A DNA stretch of 64,000 nucleotides from Diadophis punctatus similis (lineage: Eukaryota > Chordata > Lepidosauria > Squamata > Dipsadidae): assembly GCA_023053685.1 (NCBI GenBank), contig JALIGW010000002.1, forward strand, positions 245,116,177 through 245,180,176, written 5' to 3'. Numbering within the stretch: the stretch's first letter is position 1; the number at the start of each line of letters is the position of its first letter. The position numbers and the translations under genes are program-made. Under the pieces are notes generated by a model that was not told the DNA's origin, searched no databases, and saw only the letters and a program-made list of their open reading frames with translations. Positions 38,341-49,530 of the stretch are shown in pieces.

Positions 38341-38430
38341 GCCTTTCATGGCCAAGGCAGGACTGGAACCCATGGCCTCAGGCTTTCTAATGCAGGGCCT
38401 TAACCACTAGGTCATACTGGATGTCCTGGG
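38341..38430 (-). mobile_element. MIR-like SINE, second part
   Basis: Continues the SINE split by the hAT element: GGACTGGAACCC and TTAACCACTAGG are the complement of its tRNA-like head. Confidence 0.75.
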
Positions 38431-38454
38431 TGCTGATTGGGAATGGTCATCTTT

Positions 38455-38560
38455 TAAGCTGGCTGGACTTCAGCTCCCAGAATTCATGCCGGCTGGGGAA
38501 TCCTGGGAGTTGAAATCCACTCAGCTTAAAAGTTGTCAAGGTTGAGAAACACGGATATCG
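38455..38560. repeat. Palindromic repeat, second copy
   Basis: Arms CTTCAGCTCCCAGAATTC and GAATCCTGGGAGTTGAAA, as at 23109-23205, in the same position beside the SINE. Confidence 0.55.
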
Positions 38561-39595
38561 ACGTATGTAAACATTCATCAGTGTCCATGTAGACACACAT
38601 AAATGTTTGAGGAGTGTGTTTATTAAAATCTCTTTCCCACTCCAACTTCAAGAAGGATAAATGTAAGAATTCAAATCCACGATCAAGACCAGAACTTGTT
38701 TGAGGTGAGTGTCCTCAATTTACAGCATAGATGTTTGCCAACAGGGGAAATAAGCTAACTTGTGAGGTGGGCGGTTTTTATATTTGATAATAAATATAAA
38801 TAAATAACTACAGACTTTCAATCTTAAGTGAGTCTCTGCACATTATGGATCCGGGTGATGAATACCTTTTGTGGGTTGTGCCCATCGTAACTCCGAAACG
38901 GTGCAGCTGGATGACTGCCTGTAGTGAACCCCCATGGCTGCATCTGCCCTCCAGCTGTGCCTGATGAGCTCTTGGATGAAAGAGGGGACTGACCCAAACT
39001 CAGCCTCTCCCACTTGAGCTGAGAAGGGAAGGAAGGACACAGCCCCACACAGGAGGGGGCACAAATAATGAAACCCCCTTTGTTGGCAGGAGGAGCTGAA
39101 TGCTGGCAAATGGACATAGGGTGTGTGTTTGTGTGTATGTGGAGGAATTAGCAGCATGAAATGGCAGAACGCTACCTTTTTCCTACTTTCAGTTGACCTT
39201 CCGTGTATCCCAGGACTGGACCTTCTTCCCAAAGAGCCTTAAATCCATAAAGAGAAAGAGCCCCCATCAGACCTGAGGAGCATCCGGGTACCAGGCGCCT
39301 CTGGGGAACCAGGTGTCCGGATCAAGGGGCTCACAGGGGGACCCACCCTGTGCTTGGAAGGGGCGGGAGATGCCAGAAGCCCCCCTGAAGTAGCCAATAG
39401 GAGTCAGGCAGATCCCAGCTTCTGAGCACATCAGCCACTATGTCACAAAGGAAGATTTCTATGGGATGAAGAGGGAAAAGACCACTTCCCAAGTAAAACA
39501 GCTAGGAAATCATTGTGCTCTATTTAAATGTAATCTAAATTAAAAAGATGAGAAAATTTATTTAATAACGCCCCCCCAGGCCAGGGAGCTTTTGT
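38561..39595. other. Unassigned spacer
   Basis: No recognised gene, exon or repeat. Two overlapping minus-strand frames (38824-39232) lack a domain and sit in sequence seen once in the window. Confidence 0.4.
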
Positions 39596-39599
39596 CTCA

Positions 39600-39905
39600 C
39601 TTTACCACAATTATGAGCTGCTTTTGTGTTTTTTGAAAAGATTTCAGGATAAAACCTTTTTCGATGCTACAAGGATTTCTAGGGCTCCTCCCTGAAGGGA
39701 CTCACAAATGCAGGACAACAATTGTCTCATTTCAAGCAACAGATTTTCCACACACCAAACTCTGATGGGGTTTATCACCCGGAAAGAGCCTCCGGCCGTC
39801 CGAGCACCTGGAGGGTTTTTGGAGGGCATTTTTACCTGCAGACCCAGGTAGACAGTCCAGGAAAATATTTCCCACATAAGAATTGCCTTAAGGGCAGGCT
39901 GGGGC
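39600..39905 (-). pseudogene. Isolated decayed zinc-finger exon piece
   Basis: On the minus strand GDKPHQSLVCGKSVA corresponds to a finger linker plus CxxCGKSFA with the first cysteine lost. It is followed by a stop, and CGKYFPG appears upstream in another frame. It seems to be the remains of a further, older zinc-finger array between units 3 and 4. Confidence 0.4.
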
Positions 39906-40099
39906 CTTCAGCAGTTTCAGCCAGCTACCACTGTCCCCAGGCCTGGATTTCAACCCAAGGTCACCACTGCCACAGATTAACGTGGCCTTAATCTCCAGAC
40001 CGGAGGCCTTTGCAGCCTTGGGCCATTCTCTAAGCCGCCTGGACCAAAGTATCTCTAAGCCTCTCCAGGACTCCCTCTAATCAAACATGGATGGTGCTG

Positions 40100-40532
40100 A
40101 GACTCCAATGGCCTCCCCTGTCCTATAGGTCCCTCCTATCTGGATAATAAACCTTTAATATTCCTCCGAGGAGCTTTTAATTCAAGTAGCTTCACGTCTT
40201 ACAGTGATCTGCAAGAGCCACTGGTGCAGAGGTTACATGATGGCTCCCCATCATCAGAATTTAAATTGAGTGGGGGGTCTCTTAAGACCATGAGTCTGGG
40301 TGGGTTTTCTGCAGAGTCTCAGACTCTTTGGGTGGGTCATCTCCAGATCCCCAGAGCCCCCTGGACAGCAAATAAAAGAGTTTGAGGGAGCAGCCCAGAT
40401 CTCATGCTTGTTCCCATGGGGGCAATGCAAGTATGGCAGCTCAGCAGCTGAGAGGGGAAAGAGGCCTGGAAACACTGCTAGGCCTCTGCACAGTAGAATT
40501 TTTGAAATATATTTATTTATTTACATCCCACC
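40100..40532. repeat. Duplicon spacer related to 26.4-26.8 kb
   Basis: Shares GGAGCTTTTAATTCAAGTAG and the CAGCAGCTGAGAGGGGAAAG block with 26430-26800. No coding sequence recognised. Confidence 0.5.
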
Positions 40533-40930
40533 TGTCAGGCCTGGAAGGCATCTTTTACCTTTTTGTATTCAGGCCTGCCACATTTTCTACTGTGGGAAAA
40601 TGGGAGGGGGGATCATATGGAGTAGGTGATATGTAGTAGTCTAAATAACATTCTTTCCAGAAAGTCAAGGCCGCTGTGCCCTGCAGCTGCGATGAAGCGA
40701 CTGGGAGGCATCTTCAGTTTTGGATGGTGCCTGATTGGATCGTGTGATGGACATGTGGGTGCTGGGCAGGGACTTGAACTTTCATTTGGGGGGGGGGAGA
40801 AAACCCGGAAGTTTTCAGATTTGGATTTTCCCAGATGTTGCCAACATGGCATCTCTAATAAATTGGAACTTTGGGGAATTTCTAGCCTCAGAGTTTTATT
40901 TTGTTGGGGGTGTTTATTGGAACCCTGACA
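40533..40930 (+). mobile_element. Solo LTR, gypsy type
   Basis: Starts TGTCAGG and ends GGAACCCTGACA, the same end as the chromovirus LTR at 49931. It contains CTAATAAATTGG as a possible poly(A) signal (about 40855). It sits at the edge of a MIR-like SINE (40931). No clear target duplication found. Confidence 0.5.
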
Positions 40931-41145
40931 CTGCCTTTATTAGTTTTACCAATTACTGAAGGCAGCGAACATATCTCACACCCGTTTCTCCGCCTATTTT
41001 CCTTACAACAACCCTGTGAGGTGGGTTAGGCTGAGAGAGTGACTGGCCCCAGGTCACCCAGCAGGCCCTATGGCCACGGAGGGACTTGAATTCAGCCTCT
41101 AGCTTTCTAACCCAGGGCCCTAACCACTAGGCCAGATTGGTTCTC
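40931..41145 (-). mobile_element. MIR-like SINE
   Basis: The most complete antisense copy in the window: CTTACAACAACCCTGTGAGG, CAGGTCACCCAGCAGG, GGACTTGAATTC and CCCTAACCACTAGGCCA. The last two are the complement of the tRNA-type box B and box A regions. Confidence 0.7.
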
Positions 41146-41444
41146 CCAGATAGGTGGAGTTGTTTGGGACTAGACTGATTTATTTATGGTTAAAAACAGA
41201 ACTGTACACAGGACAACCTCACATTAACTGAATTTTGGGTCACACGAAACACAACCTGGTATCCATGTACAAGTCACATCAAATTGAATATTGAACAATA
41301 TTGTCACACATATAATGCTGACTCTACTAGAAACACCGAGGAGTCGAGAAGGATTTCTTTCTTCAAGTATCCAGGAAACCTGCTTGCTCCCCTGCAGAAG
41401 CTTATGAAGGATGCTGGGAAATGGGAGACTGGATTGAGCACTGC

Positions 41445-41576
41445 ATTGTGTCCACCCTGAAGCGAACCTGCCTGAAGCCATCTTTTGCTGCCTCAGTTGC
41501 CACGAGCCCTGAGAGGGGGAAGGAAGGGGGAGGGAAGTAGATAGGCCGGCTGGGTTGTCAAAACAAAATGTTTTCT
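41445..41576 (+). mobile_element. Gypsy-type LTR fragment
   Basis: TGTCCACCCTGAAGCGAACC and GGTTGTCAAAACAAAATG resemble the first 130 bases of the LTR at 49531 (TGTCAACCCTGAAGC ... GTAGTCAAAATAAAATAC). It is truncated where an L1 piece begins. Confidence 0.55.
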
Positions 41577-41712
41577 TTTTCATTTGCAGATGATTTAGTA
41601 TTTAATTTAGAAGAACCATTGGAAACGGGCCCCAAGTTAATGGGAAAAAGTTACAGGACTGAAAATTAACAAAGACAAAACTAAAACCTTAGCTAAAAAT
41701 CTTACAGAAAGG
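41577..41712 (+). mobile_element. L1 ORF2 fragment (reverse transcriptase active site)
   Basis: The plus strand encodes FADDLVFNLEEP...TGPKL, matching FADDMVFIMESP...VGPKL of the L1 at 7.8-14.2 kb, then LKINKDKTK in another frame. It is about 135 bases long and contains a frameshift. Confidence 0.7.
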
Positions 41713-41780
41713 TTTTGTCTGTTTTGAGCCACCCAGTCCATCTCCTGAAAAAGGCCCACTTGATTATTTTGGACGATACT

Positions 41781-41786
41781 TTTATT
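41781..41786 (-). terminator. Poly(A) signal of zinc-finger gene 4
   Basis: AATAAA on the minus strand in the shared context, about 700 nt past the stop. Confidence 0.65.
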
Positions 41787-42159
41787 AAGGATTATATGCA
41801 CAGAAAGAAAGTTAATACAAATATTTATGTGTAACTATATGAAAAAGACAATGAAAAAAGGAGAAAAATTCATTCCAAAAATATAATAGGAAAAATAAAC
41901 TTTCCCTCTTCATCCTCAGCCAGAAGATTCAACAACAAAACTTTATCACTAAATAAACCACCAGATTCATTCCACCCTGCGCCCCATTTTCTCCTCTCTA
42001 AATTTTCACTTCTGCTCATTGATCAACACACTCTAGTAAAAATTAAGGGAAATACCTGGTTCCTTGACTTACGACTGAAGGAACTTATGACCAGAAATCC
42101 ATTCCAAGTTGTGGTCATAAGTCAAGGACTTCCTGTACTCTACAAAGCATTATATTAAC

Positions 42160-42491
42160 TCCCCACATACTTATAACTCTTTTGTGTAATCACTTTGGTA
42201 AGTTTATAATGCGGCTTTGAGAGCAAAATATTCTCACACTCCCAACATTTACACCCTTTTGCCTCATTGTGTACTCTCTGAGGTTCCTTCGCTTCAGTAG
42301 GAAAAATAATTGTAGGATTTCCCTTCTGTCACTGTGTGAAGTTCCTGGTAAACATTAAGATGTGCTGAAAAAAAGGGCTCCCAGCGTTATTCACAGCTGA
42401 AGAGATTTATCTCTGCTATGGACTTTCTGGTGCTTTTTCAGCTTTGATTTACTATGAAAAGGTTTCTCACACTCTGTGCACTTGTGAGTCT
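42160..42491 (-). pseudogene. Decayed fingers in the 3' UTR of gene 4
   Basis: Continuation of the array past the stop: CEKPFHSKSKLKKHQKVHS in a shifted frame, then the shared fossil finger sequence. Confidence 0.65.
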
Positions 42492-43811
42492 CTACTCTGC
42501 TGCGTGATTTTGGGTGTGCATGCGAAGTGCTGAAGGACAGGCAAAACATTTCCCACACTCCAGACATTTATATGGTTTTTCTCCAGTGTGGATTCGCTGA
42601 TGCCTCACAAGATAATCTTTCCGTGAAAAACATTTATCACACTCTGAGCATTTGTGAGGTTTCTCTCCTGTATGGATTCGGCTGTGACTTCTAAAGTGAG
42701 ATGAATGAGCAAATGTTCTCCCACAGTCTAAACATTTGTAGTTTTTTTCCCCCGTGTGAATTTTCTCATGTCTTTTAAGGGCTGATGAGGTACGATAAAA
42801 TCTTCCACAGTCGATGCATTGATATGGCTTCTCCCCTGTGTGGGTTTTACGATGTCTCCAAAGGCCTGTTTTGTCTGCAAAGTATTTTTCACATTCTACG
42901 CATCTGTATGGCTTCTCTCCTGTGTGGACCCTCTGATGGCTTCCAAGGTGGTGTTTTCGGGAAAAGCATTTCCCACACTCCCCACATTTGAATGGCTTCT
43001 CCCCCGTGTGGATTCTCTGATGAATCTGAAGCTCTTTTCCTGTAAGAAAACGTTTCCCGCACTTCCCACATTCATAGGATTTTTCTCCTTTGTGCCTCTT
43101 CTGGTGTTCACGAAGATCAGAAGAATATACAAATCGCTTCTCACATTCTGGGCATTCATAGGGTCTCTCTCCGGTGTGAATTCTCTGATGTTCCACCAGG
43201 GTTGATTTCTGGGAAAAACATTTCCCACATTCGAGGCACTTTTCATTTTTCTCCCCTGTGTGTGTTTTCCAATGACTCTGAAGAGCTGAACTCTGGGTGA
43301 AACATTTTCCACACTCAAAGCATTTGTAAGACTTTATTCCTGCATGAATCTTCTCATGGATCCAAAGATTTGACTTATGAGAAAAACTCTTCCCACATTC
43401 CCAACACTTGTAAGGTTTCTCCCCTGTGTGAATTCTCACGTGGTTTCTGAGTGTGCCTTTTCTACGGAAAAATTTCCCACATTCCAGACATTGATAAGGT
43501 TTCTCTCCAGTGTGGATTTTCTGATGTGTAAGAAGGTCTGACTTTTGACCGAAGTGTAAGTCACATTCCTCACATTCATAAAGTTTTAGTGTTGGGGGGC
43601 TTCTGAGATCTTTGGAGTTTTTCCCAGAGAAAGATTTCTCACCCTCCAAACCTTGATTGGATCCACTTCCCACATGGACCTTCCTGTGGGTCAAAAGGAG
43701 GGACCTGCGAGCAAAGGATTTCCCACACTCTGAGCATTCATGGGTTCTTCTGTGGTTTTTCGGAGGGCTGCTTGTGTCTGACAGGGGATCCAAGAGTTTC
43801 CCACCCTCCAT
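42492..43811 (-). CDS. C2H2 zinc-finger protein 4 (14 fingers)
   Basis: 439 codons, 14 C2H2 fingers. N-terminus [15 protein letters not shown] as in the paralogues. It belongs with gene 2 at finger 8 ([10 protein letters not shown]) but keeps one [10 protein letters not shown] finger like genes 1 and 3, so it is mosaic. The protein ends QNHAAE at a TAG created where the sequence differs from gene 2 by a small insertion. The acceptor (AACAG|AGGAT, 43901) and 5' untranslated part have diverged more than in genes 1-3. An in-frame TAG lies 34-36 nt before the ATG. The KRAB-like exon of this unit (46559) is frameshifted. Confidence 0.9.
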   Translation of the reverse strand: MEGGKLLDPLSDTSSPPKNHRRTHECSECGKSFARRSLLLTHRKVHVGSGSNQGLEGEKSFSGKNSKDLRSPPTLKLYECEECDLHFGQKSDLLTHQKIHTGEKPYQCLECGKFFRRKGTLRNHVRIHTGEKPYKCWECGKSFSHKSNLWIHEKIHAGIKSYKCFECGKCFTQSSALQSHWKTHTGEKNEKCLECGKCFSQKSTLVEHQRIHTGERPYECPECEKRFVYSSDLREHQKRHKGEKSYECGKCGKRFLTGKELQIHQRIHTGEKPFKCGECGKCFSRKHHLGSHQRVHTGEKPYRCVECEKYFADKTGLWRHRKTHTGEKPYQCIDCGRFYRTSSALKRHEKIHTGEKNYKCLDCGRTFAHSSHFRSHSRIHTGEKPHKCSECDKCFSRKDYLVRHQRIHTGEKPYKCLECGKCFACPSALRMHTQNHAAE

Positions 43812-44131
43812 GCTTTCTGGCGGTTGCTGCCTTATATTGATTTTCTATTATCTGTTGATAGTTGGCTTGCAGGTAAATCTTTGGTTACAATCTTTTATCC
43901 TCTGTTAGAAGGAGAAAGAAGTGAAGAATTATATTTCCTTTTGAGACACACAGAGAATCATGAAATCTTAGCCTTCGCAGGGACCTTGAGGGTCTTCCAG
44001 TCTGACCCTCCGCCCAGGGTAGGATACTCAATACACCTGAGGCACATTGAGGGAGTCCCTAAATTTGTAAGAGAGATTCCTCAACGTATGACCACGCTTG
44101 GGACTGGAACCTCGCTCCTTCAGTGAAGCAG

Positions 44132-44519
44132 TGTGTCAACTCTGAAATGGATCGAGCCATCTTCCGTTTCTCTAGTTGCCACACAGCTTGGGGGGGAGGG
44201 GTGAAGAATGGAATGCGATCTAGCCAAAACAACCTGCTATCTCGTGGGAACCAAGGTCATTCCCAACAGGTGCCGGCAGGAGAATGGAACTTGTTGCCAG
44301 GAGATGCAAGAACACCTAATTGGGCAATGTGACCTGTGACCCTAGAGGAGGGAGGGGATCTTTAACTGCTTTAATTACGCTGAAAGCGTGGGAAACAGCT
44401 ATAGCTGGTTTTAAGTTCATCCGTGCCGAAATGATGTACTCAATAAAGCAGTTCTTTGAGGAAGCCTAAAATCTCAGAGTGCCGAATCATTTGGGATCAT
44501 TAGTTGGAACCAGAACACA
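44132..44519 (+). mobile_element. Solo LTR, gypsy-like
   Basis: Begins TGTGTCAACTCTGAAATGG and ends GTTGGAACCAGAACACA, with TCAATAAAGC (poly(A) signal) near 44440. It is related in layout to the LTR at 49531. Ends are inverted (TGTG/CACA), but I could not confirm a target duplication. Confidence 0.55.
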
Positions 44520-44826
44520 GTGGTTAGAGGGATCACGGGATCATTTCACTCCACAACCGTCATCCCACACTCGTGGTTGCAATCATTAAGTGATCTTGGA
44601 GGTCCTTATGTGTGTGTGGGGGGGGTGCTGGCAATGGTCGTGGGGCATCTCAGGAGGGGGAGAAGACAGGCAGAGGCCATCCATGAATTGGGGAGCCACC
44701 CACTAAAGTGCAATGCAAATCTGCTGCCACCCCTGGAAGCCTGAGCCCGGCCATGCAAAGCAGCCCTGACTGACAGCAATGCTGGGCTGGGCCTGGGCCT
44801 TGAGTGGAGGCTTTCAGCACTCTCAG

Positions 44827-45316
44827 TAAGGTGACCAGATTTTAATATTTGTAAAGCAGGACACCATTGACGGGGGGGGGGGTTCTAGGGGAGGAAGACG
44901 GGAGGGGTCCGTCTCTCTTATCCTGCAGCCCATCCATGTGAATAAAGGTGGAGACACAAATCCAGGATTGCTTTGCTGCAGCTTTGTGCACCCCCCCAAA
45001 CACCCCCCCCTTCATCGTAGCCCTTACCGCCGCTCTCACTCCCTGCCTGGCTGCAGACTCCGCCTGCCTTCCCGAAGCAGCGCTGCCGCAGTCCACTTGT
45101 GTTTTGTGGCGGGAGAAGGAAGAAAGTGGGCAGGCGAGAGCGGCAGCCTCTTCCAAGCGCAGGTCTGGCCCTATACCCGCCCGGGGGGCTGCCGCCCACC
45201 CGGCCACCAGCGGCTTCCGTGCCGCACTTGCTTGGCGGGACTTTTTTGAAACGCCGCGGGACAAATTATTAAAAAGCGGGACTGTCCCGCCAAAAGCGGG
45301 ACGTCTGGTCACCTTA
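44827..45316. mobile_element. hAT element, 490 bp, with 8-bp target duplication
   Basis: ACTCTCAG is duplicated exactly at 44819-44826 and 45317-45324. Perfect 13-bp ends TAAGGTGACCAGA / TCTGGTCACCTTA. Same family as 36915-38340 but with a different interior. No transposase, so non-autonomous. Confidence 0.9.
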
Positions 45317-45373
45317 ACTCTCAGCCATCTGCCACTGTCCCCAGGCCTGGCCTTCACCCCAGTGTCACCGCTT

Positions 45374-46009
45374 GAGTGGTGGGTTCCTACCAGTGCGGTC
45401 CACTCTAAAGCACCGGTAGCAGCCCGCTGATGATGTCACAGTACCGGTGCGGTCGGTTGCCGGTGCCTGGGTGCCGCCATTAAAAAATTTTTTTAAATTT
45501 TTTATTTAATTTTCTTCTGCACATGCCCAGAAGCCGAGCTTCTGAAACTATGCATGCATTGCCTTCCTACCCCACAGTAAGTCCAAGCAGGGGAGGATGG
45601 CTGAGGGAGCACGTGAGACGCTGAAAGAACAGGCGGCAGGAGCTATCTCCATTCCCCTCCCTTCAGCAGTCCGAGAAGCCACGAACGCGCGATGATGATC
45701 CCAGGCATTTTCGCACGTTCGAGACTTCTTGAGCTGTTGAGGGGAGGGGGAACGGGTGGCAGGAGCCTAGGATCATCGAATGGGGAGAAGCATTCAGGCC
45801 GGACGGAGCCTCCTAGAAGAACCGCTGCCGCGGTCTTGCTGCTCCCGCTGCGGGGAGGCTGTGTTGCGGGTGGGCAATGCCCCCTGCTTCTCCGGCCACT
45901 GCCAAGCTCCTGAGGCCCATGCCCACCCGGTCACATGGCTGGCAAGCCACACCCACAAAATAAGCCACGCCCACAGAGTGGTAGTAAAAAAATTAGGAAC
46001 CTGCTTCTG
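45374..46009. mobile_element. Second hAT-type element with 8-bp target duplication
   Basis: CACCGCTT is duplicated at 45366-45373 and 46010-46017. The ends are imperfect inverted repeats (GAGTGGTGGGTTCC against CAGAAGCAGGTTCC). The subterminal region holds CACCGGTAGCAG and CAGTACCGGTGCGG repeats. It lies only 50 bases from the previous hAT element. No transposase. Confidence 0.7.
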
Positions 46010-46219
46010 CACCGCTTCCACTGACAAACGCAGCCTTAATCCCTACATCGGAGGCCTTTGCAACCTAGCTCCAAGCCGCATGTTCCATACAGTTCCATAC
46101 ATATATCTCTTAGGTTCTCCAGGAGCCCTTAAGTCGAATGCGGTCTGTGCCTGGGAATCACAAGGCCTCTCCTGCTCACTTCAGACAACCCCACATTCCT
46201 TACCTGGGGCTTTGTCTGC

Positions 46220-46320
46220 TTAACGACACGTGAAATCGCTTAACCACAATCAGGAGTATAGTGTTGCAGTCATTGAGCCAAGCTCCCACATGGCATCTTA
46301 CTTAATGACCACAGATTTGT
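46220..46320. repeat. MITE-like fragment
   Basis: CTTAACGACACGTGAAATCG and CTTACTTAATGACCA resemble the small inverted-repeat family at 55755-55997. Only part remains, next to the KRAB-like exon donor of unit 4. Confidence 0.4.
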
Positions 46321-46328
46321 TTACTCAC

Positions 46329-46559
46329 CTTTAAAGTTACAATGAAGAGGTCTCAGGCTCAAGGCCAGGTATGACCCTCACTGCTGACCAATCTGGTTTC
46401 TCCTTAATCGTTTGGCTCTTTGTGCAGGAAGCTGCTTCTCCATCCAGGCCACGATTTCCAAATTCTCTGGAAAGGAGTCCTGGCCAAAGGTTGGTGGATC
46501 CCAATCCAGAACGTCTCTTTCTCCTCTGTGAAGTTCACGGCCACATCCTCACTGGTTTC
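46329..46559 (-). pseudogene. KRAB-like exon, unit 4, frameshifted
   Basis: Acceptor at 46560/46559 and strong donor AAAG|GTGAGT at 46329 are conserved. The frame starts ETSEDVAVNFTEEKETF, but one base is missing near 46509 (CCAGAACG against CCAGGAACG in the other copies), so the rest of the A-box is out of frame. Confidence 0.7.
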
Positions 46560-46589
46560 CTGCAAAGAGAAATGAAAAAGGCTCAGATC

Positions 46590-47015
46590 TAAATGTAGTT
46601 CATAAAATCATCTGCCATAATGTCCTACCTGTGAACGAATACTTCAGCTTCAAACGCAACAACACACGCGTACACAATAGATTCAAACTCAATGTAAACC
46701 GCTCGAAACTCGACTGCAGAAAATACGACTTCAGCAACAGAGTGATCAATGCCTGGAATGCACTACCTGACTCTGTGGTTTCTTCCCCAAACCCCAAAAA
46801 CTTTAACCTTAGACTGTCTACAGTCGACATCACCCCGTTCCTAAGAGGTCTGTAAGGGGCATGCATAAGCGCACCATCGTGCCTACCGTCCCTGTCCTAC
46901 TGTCCTATTGTCCAAATTTACCTATACCTACTTTGCTTTTGTTTATGTTTATACCATACCTGTTATCTTGTAAACATTTTGACAAATAAAATAAATAAAT
47001 AAAATAAAAATAAAA
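46590..47015 (+). mobile_element. LINE 3' end (CR1/Rex-like)
   Basis: An open frame to 46855 encodes FSNRVINAWNALPDSVVSS...FNLRL, the conserved C-terminal motif (R-V-x-x-W-N-x-L-P) of CR1/Rex/Jockey-type LINE proteins. A short 3' UTR and an A-rich AAATAAATAAATAAA tail follow. It is inserted in the intron just upstream of the unit 4 KRAB-like exon and is absent in units 1 and 3. Confidence 0.7.
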
Positions 47016-47740
47016 TGATATTGAACATGATCTGTAAATGATGTGGAAGAGGCAGGAGAAAATAGGATTATTGGATGAGGATACAAAATAATGAAGACTG
47101 AATCGTAATTCAAAAATATCTCAATAAGACAAAACGGAAGAAACCAGCAGGATGAAGTCCAACAGGGACCAAAGCATAGTTGTGGGAAGGAAAACTCAGT
47201 GGAAGATGAGAGAGATCAGATGGGGCAGAGCGTGTGTGAAAAGGGCTGCTCTTTCCTGCTCTTTTTGGAGACTGCAAGGCCACAAAGATTCCAGTTAGGC
47301 TTTTCATAAGTTTATTTACAATTATTCAAGTGAGCCTTCTGGCCATCAGCTTGTTCCAGCAGCTGCTCACAATACCCCCCTCAAAACTTCCTTTGTTCTT
47401 TCAAAAACATCCACCATCAAAACATCCACCTGTGATGTAGGGGCTCCCACATCACAGCCTCTTCTGGACAAAACGAGGAAAATACAAAGTTTAGAAATTC
47501 TACGTATCTTTTTAAAGCAGAAGCAAAGAAAAGATTAGCATAAAAACAAAGGATTTTATTTTTCGCTTTTCAGACAGAGCTCAAAGAAAGAGGATCTCTT
47601 TTGTGGGTTAAGAAAACACGAGCTCAATTCAACTAATTTCAACTCCTTTCCTTTCCCCCAAAGAGGTCAGTGTGTGTTAATAACACATTACAAATCTGAG
47701 TAAATATTTTAAAGCACAATTTACACTTTTTTTTCAAATG
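47016..47740 (-). repeat. Duplicon B4, intron
   Basis: Collinear with 5.35-6.08 and 35.2-35.93 kb. No exon recognised. Confidence 0.5.
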
Positions 47741-48270
47741 CACTTGCGGGATACGCATGCTCAGAGTCCTCGTGGTCTGACAGATCACAGAGAGACTTTC
47801 TGAAAGAAACTTTCGCAAACTTCCTTCCCGGATCCACCCGGATTCCCTCGGGGATCCTTGGCTGGGCGAGGAGGCAGATCCAGCCCTGGGACGGAGCCCC
47901 CTTTGACCTCTGGAGAGAAGGGAGGGGTCTGCTCCCTGCAGGAAATGCCAGAGCTGGATCACCCCGAGGAAAACCCTGCAAACCGAATAGCGGAATCCGC
48001 AGCTCCCTTCCTTCTGGCGGGGAGAAGATCTCCTGGCAGGAGGTAGAGCAGCCCAACCTGCACTGAGCGGGATCCAGGAGCCTCTCCCAAGGGATCCAAC
48101 GCCAATCCTCTCCAGGCGAAGGAAAGCGGAGATCCAGCCAGTGGGAGGGGAGAGGCGGGGGCAGGCCTTCCAGCTTCCTCTCAGGCTCCGCCTACTATTT
48201 GAAGCCCTGCCTCTTCTCTGCCTCTTCTCCTTCCCCCTCCCCCTTTCAGCTAGGATCACGTGCTCTGAAA
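47741..48270 (-). promoter_or_regulatory. Promoter and first exon, unit 4 (decayed)
   Basis: Shares the promoter layout but has fewer CpGs. The first-exon donor has become GTGCAG|GTTGGG (exon end 48058), weaker than in the other units. Together with the frameshifted KRAB-like exon and a gypsy insertion on its upstream edge, this suggests relaxed constraint. Confidence 0.45.
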
Positions 48271-48274
48271 CCCT

Positions 48275-49530
48275 TTGCGTGTGTTTGTGATTGTGTCTTT
48301 CTCAGATAGAAAAAGAAGTCGAGGACTATGTTAAAAGCTGCACAATGTGCACGGCCATGAAAAAGAGACTGGGGAGACCCCCCCTCCCCGGCCTGCTGCA
48401 GCAGGTGGCAGACCCGGCCCGGCCCTGGGAGGAGATCGCTATGGATTTTATCAGTAGTAGACCTGTTCTCCAAGCATGCCCACTTAACCCCTGCTCTGGG
48501 CTCCCCTCAGTGAGAAAACTTGCCAAGTTATTTATTAAGCAAATATACATGGCATTCTATGTACAATTATTTCTGACCGGGGGGGGGGGTTCCAATTTAC
48601 CGCCAAGTTCTGGATGGAGTTTGTTAGGTCCATCGGGTGCTCGCAGGGGTTTAGCTCAGCTTTTCATCCGAGTACCAATGGGGCCGTAGAACGAGCAAAT
48701 ATGTTGGTGGAGCAATATTGAAGATGTTAGCTCAACTATCAGCAGTTTAATTGGGTAGAATTGCTGCCATTCCCTGAGGTGGCATACAATAATGCTGTGC
48801 ATAGCAGCACTGGTCTAACTCCTTTTCGGATCAATAGCAGCATGGAGTTTGTTCCCATGCCTAGGGAACCCCTCTCATCAGTATCCCTAAATGAATGGAT
48901 GGAGTCTTTGAAGGAGGGGTGGGAAAATACCAAGTGTGCCCTAAGGGAAGCAGTGAAAACATATAAAACGCAAGCGGATAAACGCCATCAACCCCCAAGA
49001 GCCGTTTTGAGTCGGGAGCAAGGTCTACCTCTTGACGAAGTACCTTAAACTGAGACTCTCATCACAGTTTATAGGCCCTTTCCCAATAGAGAGAATAATC
49101 AACCCGGTCACAGTACAGCTTAAACTCCCTTGGCTGTTAGGGAAAGTGCATCCATTCTTTCACATTAGCCAGTTAAAACCAACGGTAGGCTCACCGATCA
49201 GACCGGTAGATCGGGCAGCCCCAAAGCCCATAGTCGTGCAGGGGGAGACACATTATGAGGTAAAGAAGATTTTAGATTCAAGGCTGCATAGGGGACGGTT
49301 GCAGTACCTTGTGCGTTGGTAGGGATACCCCTTTTCTGAAGCCACATGGGTAGAGAGCTGGGATGTAAAGACAGATGGGTTGATTAAACAGTTTCATGAT
49401 GAGTTCCCTCAAAAGCCTAAAGGGCCTCTGGGGGGGGGGGAAGGAAGAGGGGGGTTGAGGTGAGCCTTGACTAATTTCCTCTGTATATTTTGTCTTGCAG
49501 GAAATCCTCCTCAATTGAGGGGGGGCAGCC
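48275..49530 (+). pseudogene. Gypsy chromovirus integrase with chromodomain, decayed
   Basis: Plus-strand remains of a Ty3/gypsy pol. They include the end of a zinc-binding region (CTMC), the start of the integrase core (WEEIAMDFI), a shifted stretch matching the core's second half (near 48600-48700), and an AYNNAVHSSTGLTPF segment open at 48761-49048. The C-terminus is a chromodomain: [20 protein letters not shown], then a stop in place of a residue before GYP, then EATWVESWDV. Several frameshifts, stops and an internal deletion (around 48455-48530) are present. A purine tract at 49516-49530 precedes the LTR. Confidence 0.8.
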
